From Mongoliitalea daihaiensis (GTDB taxonomy: Bacteria; Bacteroidota; Bacteroidia; Cytophagales; Cyclobacteriaceae), in NCBI RefSeq assembly GCF_021596945.1, contig NZ_CP063779.1, positions 809,501-873,500 on the forward strand: a DNA stretch of 64,000 nucleotides, given 5' to 3'. The notes under the pieces were generated by a model. That model worked only from the letters and a program-made list of their open reading frames with translations. It ran no database searches and was not told where the DNA came from. The position numbers and the translations under genes are program-made. Position 1 is the first letter of the stretch, and every line of letters starts with the position of its first letter. This document shows positions 43,389-53,812 of this stretch, piece by piece.

Positions 43389-45797
43389 ATGAAACGTTCA
43401 TTTACAATTTTAATCTGTTTATTGATGTCACTGTCTGTTTTCGCCCAACAAGGTGCAGAAATCAGAGGTCGCGTATTCAATCCTGTCAATAATGAAGGGA
43501 TTCCCTTTGCCAATGTAATCATTCTAGGCACCGACTACGGTGCAGTTACTGACATTGATGGTAACTATGTTTTATCAAACATTGAGCCCGGACTCTATAA
43601 CATTCGCGCAAGCTTTGTTGGCTACCGATCGCAAACGCAGTTCGAAATCCAAGTTACACGTGCCAGAGCTGTACAATTAAACTTTGAGCTTAGAGAAGAA
43701 GCATCGGATTTGACTGAGGTTACTGTGAATGCAGATTTTACGCGTTCGGATGAAACCCCCATTTCAGTAAGAAGACTCAATACCAATGAAATCGAACGAT
43801 ACCCTGGTGGTAACCGAGATATTAGTCGTGTAATCCAATCCCTCCCAGGTGTGGCTAGCACAGCAGCCTTCAGGAATGATATCATCATCAGAGGTGGTGC
43901 GCCCAACGAAAATAAATTCTTTATTGATGATATCGAAGTACCTGTCATCAACCACTTTGCCACTCAAGGTTCTTCTGGTGGACCCGTCGGTATCCTCAAT
44001 GTAAACCTCATAAAAAATGTAGATGTTATCACTGGTGGATTCCCCGCTGATCGGATGAATTCACTCAGTTCATTCTTCAATTTCGAGCTGAAAGAAGGAA
44101 GAAGTGATAAAATGTTTACCCAGATGACCATAGGTGCTAGTGAATTTACGGTCTCCAATGAGGGTCCTATTGGCGAAAAAACCACCTATTTGATATCAGC
44201 CAGAAGGTCCTACTTGCAGTTTTTATTCAGAGCAATTGGACTCCCATTTCTTCCCGATTTTTATGACTTCCAAGTGAAAACTGTCACCAAAATCAATGAC
44301 AAAACCGAACTCACATTCCTTGGTGTAGGAGCGATCGATTTATTTTCATTGAACTTTGATGAGCCACGCAATGAAACTGTGGAAGAACGTGAAAACAGAT
44401 TATTCTTGCTAGATAATCTACCTATTTCCACACAATGGAACTATGCTACTGGCTTACGCTTAAAAAGATTTCGTGAAAATGGATTTTGGACTTTTGTTTT
44501 GAGCAGAAACATGCTCAATAACCGTTCTTTCAAATACGCAGGAAATGATGAATCCATGCGGGAAAATTTATTGTTTGACTATTTGTCTCAAGAAAGCGAA
44601 AATAAATTCCGCGCTGAAAACTCCATTTTTAAAGGTTCTTTAACCTTAAAATATGGCGTAAACTATGAATTTTCTCGATTCACCATTAGTAATTTTGACC
44701 GACAGACCCTTGCGCCCATTGGACAGGTGATCGATGTTAGCAGTAAATCACTCTTTCATAGTTATGGGGCTTTTGTATCGGCTAGCAAAAACTATTTGAA
44801 TGAACGCCTATTGATTTCGGGAGGAGTTCGGATAGATGGGTCTGACTTTGGACAAACTGCTCAAAATCCCTTGAATCAAATCAGCCCACGTATCAGTGTT
44901 TCGTATCAACTAAAGCCCAATCTTTTTTGGACCTCCAATGCTGGTATTTATTATCAAAGACCCCCATACACAGCTTTAGGGTTTAGAAACAACGAGGGAG
45001 TACTAATCAATCAAGAAAATAATATCCAATTTATTCGCTCCTCACAATTAATTACAGGCATAGAAAAAGTAATTCCAGAGAAGAGTAGAAGATTCAGCAT
45101 GGAGGCTTTTTACAAGCATTACAACAATTACCCTTCTTCTGTATTGAATGGAATAGCACTCGCAAATCTAGGGGCAGACTTTGGAGTGATTGGCAACGAA
45201 GAGGTCCGATCCGATGCTGAAGGCAGAGCATATGGATTGGAGTTTTTGGCGCAGCAACGATTCTTTAACAATTTCTATGGTATCGGTTCTCTAACCTTGG
45301 TACGAAGCGAATTTACCAATCCAAATACAGAAGGTTTTATACCATCGGCTTGGGATAACCGTTTCATTGTGAGTTTGACTGCCGGCAAACGATTTGGTAA
45401 AAACTGGGAAATTGGAGCTAGATGGAGATTCCTAGGTGGTACGCCTTACACGCCAATTGATGTGGAAACCTCTTCATTGATTGAAGTTTGGGATTTGAGA
45501 GGATTACCAGTGCTGGATTTTTCACAAATCAATGCTCTTCGATTGAGGTCTTTCCATCAGTTGGACCTTCGGATTGATAAGCGTTACTTTTTTGACAAGT
45601 GGAACCTGAATTGGTATTTTGATATTCAAAATGCTTATAACTTCCTTGCCGAACAACCTCCGCTGCTTATCCCCACACGAAACACAGATGGCAGTTTGCA
45701 GGTTAATCCAAACGATCCCACAAGATATAACATGAGACTTGTAGACAATCCCGCAGGTACTATTTTACCTACTGTAGGTTTGATTGTAGAGTTTTAA
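43389..45797 (+). CDS. TonB-dependent receptor
   Basis: 802-residue outer-membrane receptor. It has a signal peptide (MKRSFTILICLLMSLSVFAQ), a CarboxypepD_reg-like domain (about 22-108, IRGRVFNPVNNEGIPFANVIILGTDYGAVTDIDG), a plug (about 115-240, with RDISRVIQSLPGVAS, IIRGGAPNENKFFIDDIEVP and GGFPADRMNS), and a barrel ending in GTILPTVGLIVEF with a terminal Phe. No SusD-type gene is nearby. The downstream Omp85-type barrel may belong to the same unit. Substrate unknown. Confidence 0.9.
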   Translation: MKRSFTILICLLMSLSVFAQQGAEIRGRVFNPVNNEGIPFANVIILGTDYGAVTDIDGNYVLSNIEPGLYNIRASFVGYRSQTQFEIQVTRARAVQLNFELREEASDLTEVTVNADFTRSDETPISVRRLNTNEIERYPGGNRDISRVIQSLPGVASTAAFRNDIIIRGGAPNENKFFIDDIEVPVINHFATQGSSGGPVGILNVNLIKNVDVITGGFPADRMNSLSSFFNFELKEGRSDKMFTQMTIGASEFTVSNEGPIGEKTTYLISARRSYLQFLFRAIGLPFLPDFYDFQVKTVTKINDKTELTFLGVGAIDLFSLNFDEPRNETVEERENRLFLLDNLPISTQWNYATGLRLKRFRENGFWTFVLSRNMLNNRSFKYAGNDESMRENLLFDYLSQESENKFRAENSIFKGSLTLKYGVNYEFSRFTISNFDRQTLAPIGQVIDVSSKSLFHSYGAFVSASKNYLNERLLISGGVRIDGSDFGQTAQNPLNQISPRISVSYQLKPNLFWTSNAGIYYQRPPYTALGFRNNEGVLINQENNIQFIRSSQLITGIEKVIPEKSRRFSMEAFYKHYNNYPSSVLNGIALANLGADFGVIGNEEVRSDAEGRAYGLEFLAQQRFFNNFYGIGSLTLVRSEFTNPNTEGFIPSAWDNRFIVSLTAGKRFGKNWEIGARWRFLGGTPYTPIDVETSSLIEVWDLRGLPVLDFSQINALRLRSFHQLDLRIDKRYFFDKWNLNWYFDIQNAYNFLAEQPPLLIPTRNTDGSLQVNPNDPTRYNMRLVDNPAGTILPTVGLIVEF

Positions 45798-45841
45798 ACA
45801 GTCTCAGGATTTATCACCTTTATTTAACTAACTTTGTCCCC

Positions 45842-46978
45842 ATGAAAATTTGGTTGTTTTCTTGGGGACTTTTTTTCTTCAGCATTCCTGAGCTCTTTTC
45901 ACAAGAACTTGATTCAATTCCTGACACAAAAAGGCCAGTCATCGAACAAGTGTTTGATTTTGGGGATCAGGTGATCAATTTTATTTCAGGAGAAAAATGG
46001 ACCATCATTCCTGCCGTGGTATATAGTCCTGAAACCAGTTTGGGGCTTGGTGCCCGGGCTTTGCGAATTTTTAGGAGTAAGGAAAATCCAAACTTACGGC
46101 CTTCAACTCTCCCGATCACATTTTTATATACGCTCAATAATCAACAAATATTGACAACTGAATTAGAGTGGTGGGCCAATGATAATAAATCCTACACCAA
46201 TGCCCGAATAGAACTCTCCAATTTCCCATTCAAATATTTCGGCATTGGCAATCATCCATTATCGGGAACGGGCGAATCTTACACCACTCAATATGCCTCG
46301 TTCCATGTCAATTATGAGCATATGCTTTTGAAGGGAATTTATTTAGGCCCTCGATACGAATTTCGGGTTGACCGTATTTCCAACCGACTGGATAATGGCC
46401 TTCTGGAGACAGAAAGACCAATAGGATTTGATGGGCAGCTGCTATCCGGCTTGGGATTAGTCCTTAACCATGACACGAGGGATAATATCTTTCAACCAGA
46501 GAAAGGCTGGTTTAACCGGGTATCTTGGATGCAGTTTTCACAAAGTCTAGGAAGTAGGGTTAACTTTAGTCAAGTGACCTTGGATGCTAGGAAATACATC
46601 ACCATTAAGCCTCAGCAGGTGTTGGCAGTTCAATCGTGGTGGAGTTTTACTCAGGGCGATGCCCCTTTTCAAAACATCTCATTGATCGGAGGAAGTGAGC
46701 GTATGCGAGGCTATTTTGAAGGGAGGTTTCGTGATCGTCATGGTATGGTTCAGCAAGCAGAATACCGCTTTCGTATTCATCGAAATTTGGGGATGGTAGC
46801 TTTTGTCCATGCTGGCCAAGTAGCATCTAGTCTAAAAGATTTTTCAAAAAATCAGTTTCGCTATGGAGCGGGAATTGGCTTTCGATACCGTTTGACCCCA
46901 GATGGTTTAAATATTCGCTTAGACATCGCAGTGGGCGATCAACGTGCATTTTACTTTGGTTTGAATGAGGTGATTTAA
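45842..46978 (+). CDS. Omp85-superfamily (bacterial surface antigen) beta-barrel without POTRA
   Basis: 378-residue outer-membrane protein. A signal peptide (about 1-21) is followed by a 16-strand-type barrel with the Omp85 loop-6 region ISLIGGSERMRGYFEGRFRDRH (the R-G-[YF] motif). Omp85 proteins of this length lack POTRA domains and resemble patatin-partner and Bac_surface_Ag proteins. A role in lipid or protein export is possible; no partner is evident. It overlaps the TatD gene by one base (TAATG), which implies coupling. Confidence 0.82.
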   Translation: MKIWLFSWGLFFFSIPELFSQELDSIPDTKRPVIEQVFDFGDQVINFISGEKWTIIPAVVYSPETSLGLGARALRIFRSKENPNLRPSTLPITFLYTLNNQQILTTELEWWANDNKSYTNARIELSNFPFKYFGIGNHPLSGTGESYTTQYASFHVNYEHMLLKGIYLGPRYEFRVDRISNRLDNGLLETERPIGFDGQLLSGLGLVLNHDTRDNIFQPEKGWFNRVSWMQFSQSLGSRVNFSQVTLDARKYITIKPQQVLAVQSWWSFTQGDAPFQNISLIGGSERMRGYFEGRFRDRHGMVQQAEYRFRIHRNLGMVAFVHAGQVASSLKDFSKNQFRYGAGIGFRYRLTPDGLNIRLDIAVGDQRAFYFGLNEVI

Positions 46979-47625
46979 TGAAAAGGCTATTAGATTTCCA
47001 TACCCACCAATCCCCAAATCCCACACGTCTATATAATTTGGATACTCCCCATCCATTGGACTATCCTTTTTCAGTGGGTATCCATCCATGGAAATTAGAC
47101 GAATCATGGGCAAAGCAATTGGACGAACTAACTCCCCTACTGGAGCACCCTCGCGTTTTTGCTCTTGGAGAAATTGGCTTCGATAGGTTGAAAGGTCCAG
47201 CTACTGAAATACAGCAAGCTGCTTTTCAGACCCAAGCAGACTTAGCCAAGTACCACAAGCTACTAATCATCCTCCACTGTGTGAAAGGATTTCATCTTTT
47301 GCAAGCTTACCTAAAACGGAATCCTGACAGCGCTCCCATCATTTGGCATGGCTGGAATTTAAAAATAGAACTAGCACAAAGTCTTTTGACTTATCCCGTT
47401 TATTTTTCTTTTGGAAAACATCTTCTACTTGAGAAATCTCATGCCCAACAATGGCTCCAAAAATGTCCAAAAGATAAAATTTTTTTCGAGACTGATGATT
47501 CTGATCTATCGATAGAATCGATTTATGCGCAAGCTTCTGTACTTTTGGGCTGTTCAATTGAACAATTAAGCGCATTGACGCATTCTAATTGGAAAAAAAT
47601 CTCAAATAAACAGTGGTATGAATGA
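46978..47625 (+). CDS. TatD-family metal-dependent hydrolase
   Basis: 215-residue amidohydrolase-fold protein of TatD type. The metal ligand motif is DFHTHQ; other markers are FSVGIHPW, ALGEIGFDRL, ILHCVKGF, IIWHGW and FFETDDSD. It is slightly shorter than E. coli TatD (260) and resembles short TatD proteins of Bacteroidota. A DNase or tRNA-editing activity is known for relatives. It overlaps tcdA by eight bases. Confidence 0.88.
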   Translation: MKRLLDFHTHQSPNPTRLYNLDTPHPLDYPFSVGIHPWKLDESWAKQLDELTPLLEHPRVFALGEIGFDRLKGPATEIQQAAFQTQADLAKYHKLLIILHCVKGFHLLQAYLKRNPDSAPIIWHGWNLKIELAQSLLTYPVYFSFGKHLLLEKSHAQQWLQKCPKDKIFFETDDSDLSIESIYAQASVLLGCSIEQLSALTHSNWKKISNKQWYE

Positions 47626-48343
47626 TTTTGCATGGTTGTCCCGAACGGAACTAATCGTGGGTAGAAGTGGCTTAGAGAAATTAGCATCAAAACATGTACT
47701 CGTGGTCGGGCTTGGAGGAGTAGGCTCCTTTGCTGCTGAATTTATCTGTCGTTCAGGAATAGGAGAAATGACGATCATTGACGGAGATACGGTGGATGTG
47801 TCCAACTGCAATAGACAACTACCCGCAACTCAAAAAAATGTAGGCCAATCAAAAGCCGAATGGATGGAAGAGCGCCTGCTATCTATCAATCCAAACTTAA
47901 AAATACATGTGATCAAGGAATTTTTAAATCCTGAACCCATGAATGAACTTTTGGAAAAGCATACATTCGATTATGTGGTAGATTGTATAGACAGTATTAC
48001 ACCCAAACTTGTCCTGATTCAAAGCGCCATCAACAAAGGCTATCCAGTAGTAAGCTCCATGGGAGCAGGAGGAAAAGTAGATCCTACCAAAGTCAGAATA
48101 GCACCTATTGAAGATACTTATAACTGCAAGTTAGCAAGATACGTACGCAAATACCTGAAAAGAATGGGGATCAAAAACGGCTTTAAAGCTGTTTTTTCCG
48201 AGGAGCTGCCCATGAAAGAAAGTTTGATGCTAACCGATGGGAAAAACTATAAAAAATCAGCTTATGGAACTATGTCTTTCTTACCTGCTGCATTTGGGTG
48301 TAGCTGTGCTTCTGTAGTGGTCAATGACTTACTTGCGAGCTAA
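47618..48343 (+). CDS. tcdA: tRNA threonylcarbamoyladenosine dehydratase
   Basis: 241-residue E1-like (ThiF/MoeB fold) enzyme that cyclises t6A37 of tRNA to ct6A using ATP. The nucleotide-binding VVGLGGVGSFAAEFICRSGI motif, DGDTVDVSNCNRQ, and VVDCIDSITPK are typical, as is the conserved FGCSCASVVVNDLL end. It is last in a unit with the Omp85 and TatD genes. Confidence 0.93.
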   Translation: MNDFAWLSRTELIVGRSGLEKLASKHVLVVGLGGVGSFAAEFICRSGIGEMTIIDGDTVDVSNCNRQLPATQKNVGQSKAEWMEERLLSINPNLKIHVIKEFLNPEPMNELLEKHTFDYVVDCIDSITPKLVLIQSAINKGYPVVSSMGAGGKVDPTKVRIAPIEDTYNCKLARYVRKYLKRMGIKNGFKAVFSEELPMKESLMLTDGKNYKKSAYGTMSFLPAAFGCSCASVVVNDLLAS

Positions 48344-48347
48344 TCCA

Positions 48348-48548
48348 AAAAAAGAGGCTGTCTCATAAGTCAATACTTTCAACTATTGCTCAAAATTAAT
48401 TTGGCATTCATGCAGAGGAACCTAGTGTCTTAGAGCCTTCGTGGAATATTTAGCCACAAAGACTCTAAGTCACAAATGGATAGATTCTTAAACAGAATTT
48501 TATTTGGGAGAAAATTCTGAAAATCTATTTATAAATAGCCTCTTTTTT
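48348..48548. repeat. MITE-like 201-bp element with 12-bp terminal inverted repeats
   Basis: AAAAAAGAGGCT (48348-48359) and AGCCTCTTTTTT (48537-48548) bound a non-coding segment that fills the tcdA-sod gap. The left end continues GTCTCATAAG, reminiscent of IS-type ends. Inside, TGTCTTAGAGCCTTCGTGG (48426-48444) and CCACAAAGACTCTAAGTCACA (48454-48474) form an imperfect 19-bp hairpin. No transposase is present. The ends could also act as terminators for the convergent neighbours. Confidence 0.4.
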
Positions 48549-48549
48549 G

Positions 48550-49329
48550 TTATCCTTTCATCAAGGCATTGTATCTTTTTTCTACTACGGACCAATCAAT
48601 GATATTCCAAAAAGCGGAAACATAGTCCGGCCTTCTATTTTGATAATTTAAGTAGTATGCATGTTCCCATACATCAATACCTAACAAAGGGATCCCTTGA
48701 ATATCGGAAACATCCATTAGCGGATTGTCTTGATTCGGTGTAGAACCCACTTGAAGTAGGTTGTTTTTATCCAAAACTAACCAAGCCCAACCAGAACCAA
48801 ATCTTCCTTTTGCAGCATCTTCGAATTTTGTTTGGAATGCTTCATAGCTACCAAATGCTCCATTTATAGCCTCTGCCAAATCTCCACCTGGCTGACCTCC
48901 ACCGTTGGGCGACATCACTTTCCAAAATAATTCATGGTTATAATGTCCACCTCCATTATTTCTCATCTTGGTGGAGTAGTTGGAAATGTTCATCATCACC
49001 TCTTCCAATGGCTTGCTTGTATCCACTCCTTCTTCAGCAGCAGCCTCAGCCAGATTTTTGGCATAAGCAGCAGCATGCTTGGTGTAGTGAATTTCCATGG
49101 TCATAGCATCAATATGAGGCTCCAAAGCGGTATAATCATAGCCTAAAGGCATTTGCTCAAAACCAGTACTCAAGAGTATTTGGGTAGAATCCCCACCTTC
49201 AGAACCACCACCACAGGCAGTCAAAAAAGCAGAACCTACCAAGCTACTTCCTATCCCTAAAGCTAGTGTAGCTTTGCTACTTTGACTCAGAAATGTCCGT
49301 CTGGATACGCGATAGTTTGTTTTTTTCAT
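48550..49329 (-). CDS. Tat-exported lipoprotein superoxide dismutase (Fe/Mn)
   Basis: 259-residue Fe/Mn superoxide dismutase with an unusual N-terminus. Residues 1-38 are a twin-arginine signal ([20 protein letters not shown]) that ends in a lipobox LTAC, so the enzyme is exported folded and anchored. The catalytic domain (about 55-259) has metal ligands in [22 protein letters not shown] and [18 protein letters not shown]. The frame is open 60 residues further upstream, but the Tat start at 49329 is clearly right. Metal choice (Fe or Mn) cannot be settled by eye. Confidence 0.9.
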   Translation of the reverse strand: MKKTNYRVSRRTFLSQSSKATLALGIGSSLVGSAFLTACGGGSEGGDSTQILLSTGFEQMPLGYDYTALEPHIDAMTMEIHYTKHAAAYAKNLAEAAAEEGVDTSKPLEEVMMNISNYSTKMRNNGGGHYNHELFWKVMSPNGGGQPGGDLAEAINGAFGSYEAFQTKFEDAAKGRFGSGWAWLVLDKNNLLQVGSTPNQDNPLMDVSDIQGIPLLGIDVWEHAYYLNYQNRRPDYVSAFWNIIDWSVVEKRYNALMKG

Positions 49330-49524
49330 ATCTATAAGTTTTTCTTTTGACCTGTTTAGTTTTACAAAAGATAAGCACCAAGTTAACCAATTCGTCTTGA
49401 ATATAAAACCAAAATAGGACAATACGTCGCAATTTATGACAAGATGGTTAAGTTTGTAAAACCATCTTACTATTGGATTGGTTTTTGAAACAAACGAAAG
49501 AAATCCCACAAGGGATGAATTCTT

Positions 49525-50307
49525 ATGGAAATTTTATTTTACAAATACCAGGGAACTGGTAATGATTTTGTGATGATTGACGATCGGGAGTCAACATTTC
49601 CAATCGATAATCTAGCGTTAGTTCGCTCTCTTTGCGACCGAAAGTTTGGTATTGGCGCAGATGGATTGATTGCCGTTCGAACGCATGATTCCTTTGACTT
49701 TGAAATGATTTATTTCAACGCCGATGGAAGTCAGAGTATGTGTGGGAATGGCGCCCGCTGTGCGGTTGCATTTGCCCATTTTTTGGGTATCATTGGTAAA
49801 AAAACGAGCTTTCTTGCGATTGACGGACCCCATGCCGCTTGGATAAACAATCCTGCATGGGTAGCATTAGAGATGAGCCCTGTAAAGAGTCTGGAAATAA
49901 AAGATAATGACCATTTTGTAAACACAGGTTCTCCCCACCACGTACAGTTTGTGGAGCATATTCATGATTTCCCAGTAGTGGATACAGGCGCCAAGATACG
50001 CTATGATCAGTCATATGCTCCAAACGGAACCAATGTCAACTTTCTAAGTCCCATCAGTACAGAAGAAATTTATGTGCGTACATATGAACGTGGCGTAGAA
50101 AATGAAACCCTCTCCTGTGGCACCGGTGTTACTGCGTGTGCATTGGTATTTGGAAAAGCAGTCGGAATAGAAAAGGTATTCATACAGACTCTTGGAGGGA
50201 AATTGGAGGTTTCTTTCACTAGCAGGGAAGATGGCAGCTTTGATAACATCATCTTAAGTGGTCCTGCCGAACAGGTATATCAAGGTAAAATAGTCAAAGA
50301 AATATAA
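49525..50307 (+). CDS. dapF: Diaminopimelate epimerase
   Basis: 260-residue PLP-independent epimerase that makes meso-diaminopimelate for lysine and peptidoglycan. The two catalytic cysteines are present: Cys73 in SMCGNGARC and the later one in [10 protein letters not shown]. The N-terminus [17 protein letters not shown] is a family signature. Divergent from the dismutase gene, followed by secA. Confidence 0.97.
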   Translation: MEILFYKYQGTGNDFVMIDDRESTFPIDNLALVRSLCDRKFGIGADGLIAVRTHDSFDFEMIYFNADGSQSMCGNGARCAVAFAHFLGIIGKKTSFLAIDGPHAAWINNPAWVALEMSPVKSLEIKDNDHFVNTGSPHHVQFVEHIHDFPVVDTGAKIRYDQSYAPNGTNVNFLSPISTEEIYVRTYERGVENETLSCGTGVTACALVFGKAVGIEKVFIQTLGGKLEVSFTSREDGSFDNIILSGPAEQVYQGKIVKEI

Positions 50308-50422
50308 GCGGATGCAAGAAATAGTGCGTTTCAACAACACATCAGCAGCCTTTATGTTAGGAAGTTTACAATTATTCATAAAAAGGGCGTAATTTTAAGG
50401 CCCTGAATTATACAAAACAGCT

Positions 50423-53400
50423 ATGTTAGATATTATTGCCAAAGGATTAGCCAAAGTTTTTGGAACAAAATCCGATAGAGATATAAAAGAGTTAAAGCCA
50501 AAAGTAGCTGTAATCAATGCAGCTTTTAGCAAATTGCAAGGGCTGACGGATGATCAACTCCGTGGAAAAACAGCTGAAATCAAAGGAATCATCGATGCAG
50601 AATTGAAATCCTTCGATGATAAAATCGAAGAGTTGAGAGCGCAGATTGAAGCGTTGGATCCCAAACAAGTTCATGAGAAAGATGCGCTATTTAATGATAT
50701 TGACAAAACCGAAAAAGACAGAAATGCAGCATTAGAGGTGGTCTTGGAAAAGGTCATGGCAGATGCTTTTGCCGTCGTCAAAGAAACAGCGAGAAGGTTT
50801 AAAGAGAATGGGAAATTGGTTGTCAATGCTACTTTGAAAGATAAGGAGCTGGCTGCCCGCAAACCAAATGTGGAGATCAGTGGCGAGCAAGCTATTTGGC
50901 ACAACAAATGGATGGCTGCCGGGAGTGAGGTTGTTTGGGACATGGTGCACTACGATGTTCAGTTGATTGGCGGGATGGTGCTGCACTCTGGAAAAATTGC
51001 CGAAATGGCAACAGGGGAAGGTAAAACATTGGTTTCGACCCTCCCAGCATACCTCAATGCCCTATCCGGACGCGGTGTCCACATTGTAACTGTCAACGAT
51101 TACTTGGCAAAAAGAGACTCCGAATGGAACGCTCCTTTGTTTGAATTCCATGGCTTAACCGTGGATTGTATTGATAAATATCAACCAAACTCTGATCAAC
51201 GAAAAAAAGCATACCAAGCCGATATTGTCTACGGAACCAACAATGAATTTGGTTTTGACTACCTGAGAGACAATATGGCAAGAGATGTGAATGATTTGGT
51301 GCAAGGAAAGCATCACTTCGCCATGATAGATGAGGTGGATTCCGTATTGATTGACGATGCACGTACACCTTTGATCATCTCCGGTCCAGTACCAAGAGGA
51401 GATCAACATGAGTTTATGGAGATGAAACCGAGGGTTTCCACTCTTGTAGATGAGCAGCGTAAGCTGATTCAGGGATACTTAGGTCAAGCAAAGAAACTTA
51501 TTGCTGAAGGAAATGATAAAGAAGGCGGACTTGCATTGTTTAGAGCTTTCAGAGGGATGCCAAAATACAAGCCTTTGATCAAATACCTATCTGAACCAGG
51601 GATAAGGGTAATCCTTCAAAAAACTGAAAATTATTACCTGCAAGATAATAAGCGGAACATGCACGAAGCTGATGAACCGCTCCTATTTACAATTGATGAA
51701 AAAACCAACGGTGTAGAACTGACGGACCGTGGTATAGAAACCATCACTACGAAAAACGAAAACCCTACTTTCTTTATCCTTCCTGACATCGGTGTCGAAA
51801 TCGCCGAAATGGAAAAAAATCCGGATATTGACGATAAGGAGAAACTTATCAGAAAAGAAGAAATCATCAAGGACTATAGCGTCAAAGCTCAACGAATCCA
51901 TACAGTGAATCAGCTTTTAAAGGCTTACTGTATGTTTGAGAAAGACACGGAATATATCCTGGTAGATGGAAAAATCAAGATTGTAGATGAGCAGACAGGC
52001 CGGGTAATGGAAGGGAGAAGATACTCTGACGGTCTTCACCAAGCATTGGAAGCAAAGGAAAATGTGAAAGTAGAGGATGCTACACAGACCTATGCCACCA
52101 TCACTTTGCAAAACTACTTCCGTATGTACCACAAACTAGCTGGTATGACAGGTACGGCAGAGACAGAAGCGGGTGAATTTTGGACCATCTACAAATTGGA
52201 TGTCGTGGTAATTCCTACCAATAAACCAATTGTCAGACAAGACCGTGAGGATAAAGTCTATAAAACTGTCCGCGAAAAATTCAATGCAGTGGCGGATGAA
52301 ATCGTAGAATTGACCAATCAAGGCAGACCAGTCTTGGTAGGTACTACTTCGGTAGAAATTTCTGAGGTATTGAGTAGGATGCTTACGATTAAGAAAATCA
52401 ACCATCAGGTATTGAATGCCAAGCAGCACGCCAAAGAAGCGGACGTGGTTGCGGAAGCTGGAAAACCTGGCACAGTGACCATTGCTACCAACATGGCTGG
52501 TAGAGGTACCGATATTAAATTGACTCCTGAATCCAGAAAAGCGGGTGGTTTGGCGATCATCGGTACAGAGCGTCACGAATCCAGAAGAGTAGATAGACAG
52601 TTACGGGGTCGTTCGGGACGTCAAGGGGATGTAGGTTCCTCTCAATTTTTTGTGTCTTTGGAAGATAGTTTGATGCGTCTGTTCGGTTCGGATAGAATCG
52701 CCAAACTGATGGACAGGATGGGCTTGGAAGAAGGAGAGGTAATCCAACATTCCATGATTACCAAATCCATCGAACGTGCGCAGAGAAAAGTAGAAGAGAA
52801 TAACTTTGGCATCCGTAAGCGTCTCTTGGAGTATGATGATGTCATGAACTCCCAACGAGAGGTAGTCTATAAGCGAAGAAGAAATGCACTGAAAGGTGAA
52901 CGCTTGGAGTTGGATATCCTCAATGTCATGTACGACGTATCGGAAGGCTTGGTCACGATGGCCAAATCCACCGAAGATTTGGAGAACCTGCGCATGAATA
53001 TCTTCACTTCTTTGGGAATTGATTATCAATTCACAGAAGCAGATATCAGCAGCAAGGATGTAGGCACTTTAACATCTCAGCTTTTCAATGCAGCTTATCT
53101 AAGTTATAATTCCAAGAATGATAAAATCTTGGAAAAAGCAATGCCTGTGTTGAACGATGTTTATGCCCAAAGAGGTGCGACAGTGAAGGAAATTATGGTT
53201 CCAATCACGGATGGAATCAAGCAAATAGGGGTAGTGATTAACCTAGAATCTACACTTCAACATGATGGCAGGGACCTCATCCGTGCCATTGAGAAAAATG
53301 TGACCTTGGCAATCATCGACCAAAACTGGAAAGAGCATCTCCGAGACATGGATGATTTGAAGCAATCCGTACAAAACGCGGTATATGAACAAAAGGACCC

Positions 53401-53803
53401 GCTGTTGATTTACAAGTTTGAAGCATTTGAGATGTTTAAGCGCTTTGTAGGCAAACTGAATGAGGATACCATTTCATTCCTGTCAAGAGCGGAGCTTCCA
53501 ACACAAGACCCTAACCAAGTAAAGGCTGCCCAAGCTCCTAGAAGAGAGGAAGGACAGGTAAAAGCTTCTAAAGAAGATGTGGGAAGTAGTCTAAATCCTG
53601 GAGCAGGAAGACAAGCGGCGGCGGCTGTGGCGAATAGAACTGCAGCTCCACAGGTAGTCGCTCCGAGAAAATCAGAAAAAGTTTACGGAAGAAATGACCG
53701 TGTCAACGTACAATATGCAGACGGTAAGCTTTTGAAAGATGTTAAATTTAAGAGCGTGGAGCAAGATGTCGAAAACGGTAAATGTATCATCCTTGAAGAT
53801 TAA
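50423..53803 (+). CDS. secA: Preprotein translocase ATPase SecA
   Basis: 1126-residue motor of the Sec export pathway. Walker A is MATGEGKTLVST, the DEAD-type Walker B is MIDEVDSVLIDDARTPLIISG, and helicase motif VI is GRSGRQGDVGSSQFFVSLEDSLM. It is longer than E. coli SecA (901), with extra residues in the N-terminal and nucleotide-binding region, as usual in Bacteroidota. The tail is Ala/Gln-rich and ends in a Tyr/Gly/Arg-Asn-Asp segment without the zinc-binding cysteines. The lipoprotein gene follows after 9 bases. Confidence 0.97.
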   Translation: MLDIIAKGLAKVFGTKSDRDIKELKPKVAVINAAFSKLQGLTDDQLRGKTAEIKGIIDAELKSFDDKIEELRAQIEALDPKQVHEKDALFNDIDKTEKDRNAALEVVLEKVMADAFAVVKETARRFKENGKLVVNATLKDKELAARKPNVEISGEQAIWHNKWMAAGSEVVWDMVHYDVQLIGGMVLHSGKIAEMATGEGKTLVSTLPAYLNALSGRGVHIVTVNDYLAKRDSEWNAPLFEFHGLTVDCIDKYQPNSDQRKKAYQADIVYGTNNEFGFDYLRDNMARDVNDLVQGKHHFAMIDEVDSVLIDDARTPLIISGPVPRGDQHEFMEMKPRVSTLVDEQRKLIQGYLGQAKKLIAEGNDKEGGLALFRAFRGMPKYKPLIKYLSEPGIRVILQKTENYYLQDNKRNMHEADEPLLFTIDEKTNGVELTDRGIETITTKNENPTFFILPDIGVEIAEMEKNPDIDDKEKLIRKEEIIKDYSVKAQRIHTVNQLLKAYCMFEKDTEYILVDGKIKIVDEQTGRVMEGRRYSDGLHQALEAKENVKVEDATQTYATITLQNYFRMYHKLAGMTGTAETEAGEFWTIYKLDVVVIPTNKPIVRQDREDKVYKTVREKFNAVADEIVELTNQGRPVLVGTTSVEISEVLSRMLTIKKINHQVLNAKQHAKEADVVAEAGKPGTVTIATNMAGRGTDIKLTPESRKAGGLAIIGTERHESRRVDRQLRGRSGRQGDVGSSQFFVSLEDSLMRLFGSDRIAKLMDRMGLEEGEVIQHSMITKSIERAQRKVEENNFGIRKRLLEYDDVMNSQREVVYKRRRNALKGERLELDILNVMYDVSEGLVTMAKSTEDLENLRMNIFTSLGIDYQFTEADISSKDVGTLTSQLFNAAYLSYNSKNDKILEKAMPVLNDVYAQRGATVKEIMVPITDGIKQIGVVINLESTLQHDGRDLIRAIEKNVTLAIIDQNWKEHLRDMDDLKQSVQNAVYEQKDPLLIYKFEAFEMFKRFVGKLNEDTISFLSRAELPTQDPNQVKAAQAPRREEGQVKASKEDVGSSLNPGAGRQAAAAVANRTAAPQVVAPRKSEKVYGRNDRVNVQYADGKLLKDVKFKSVEQDVENGKCIILED

Positions 53804-53812
53804 TCCAAGCAT

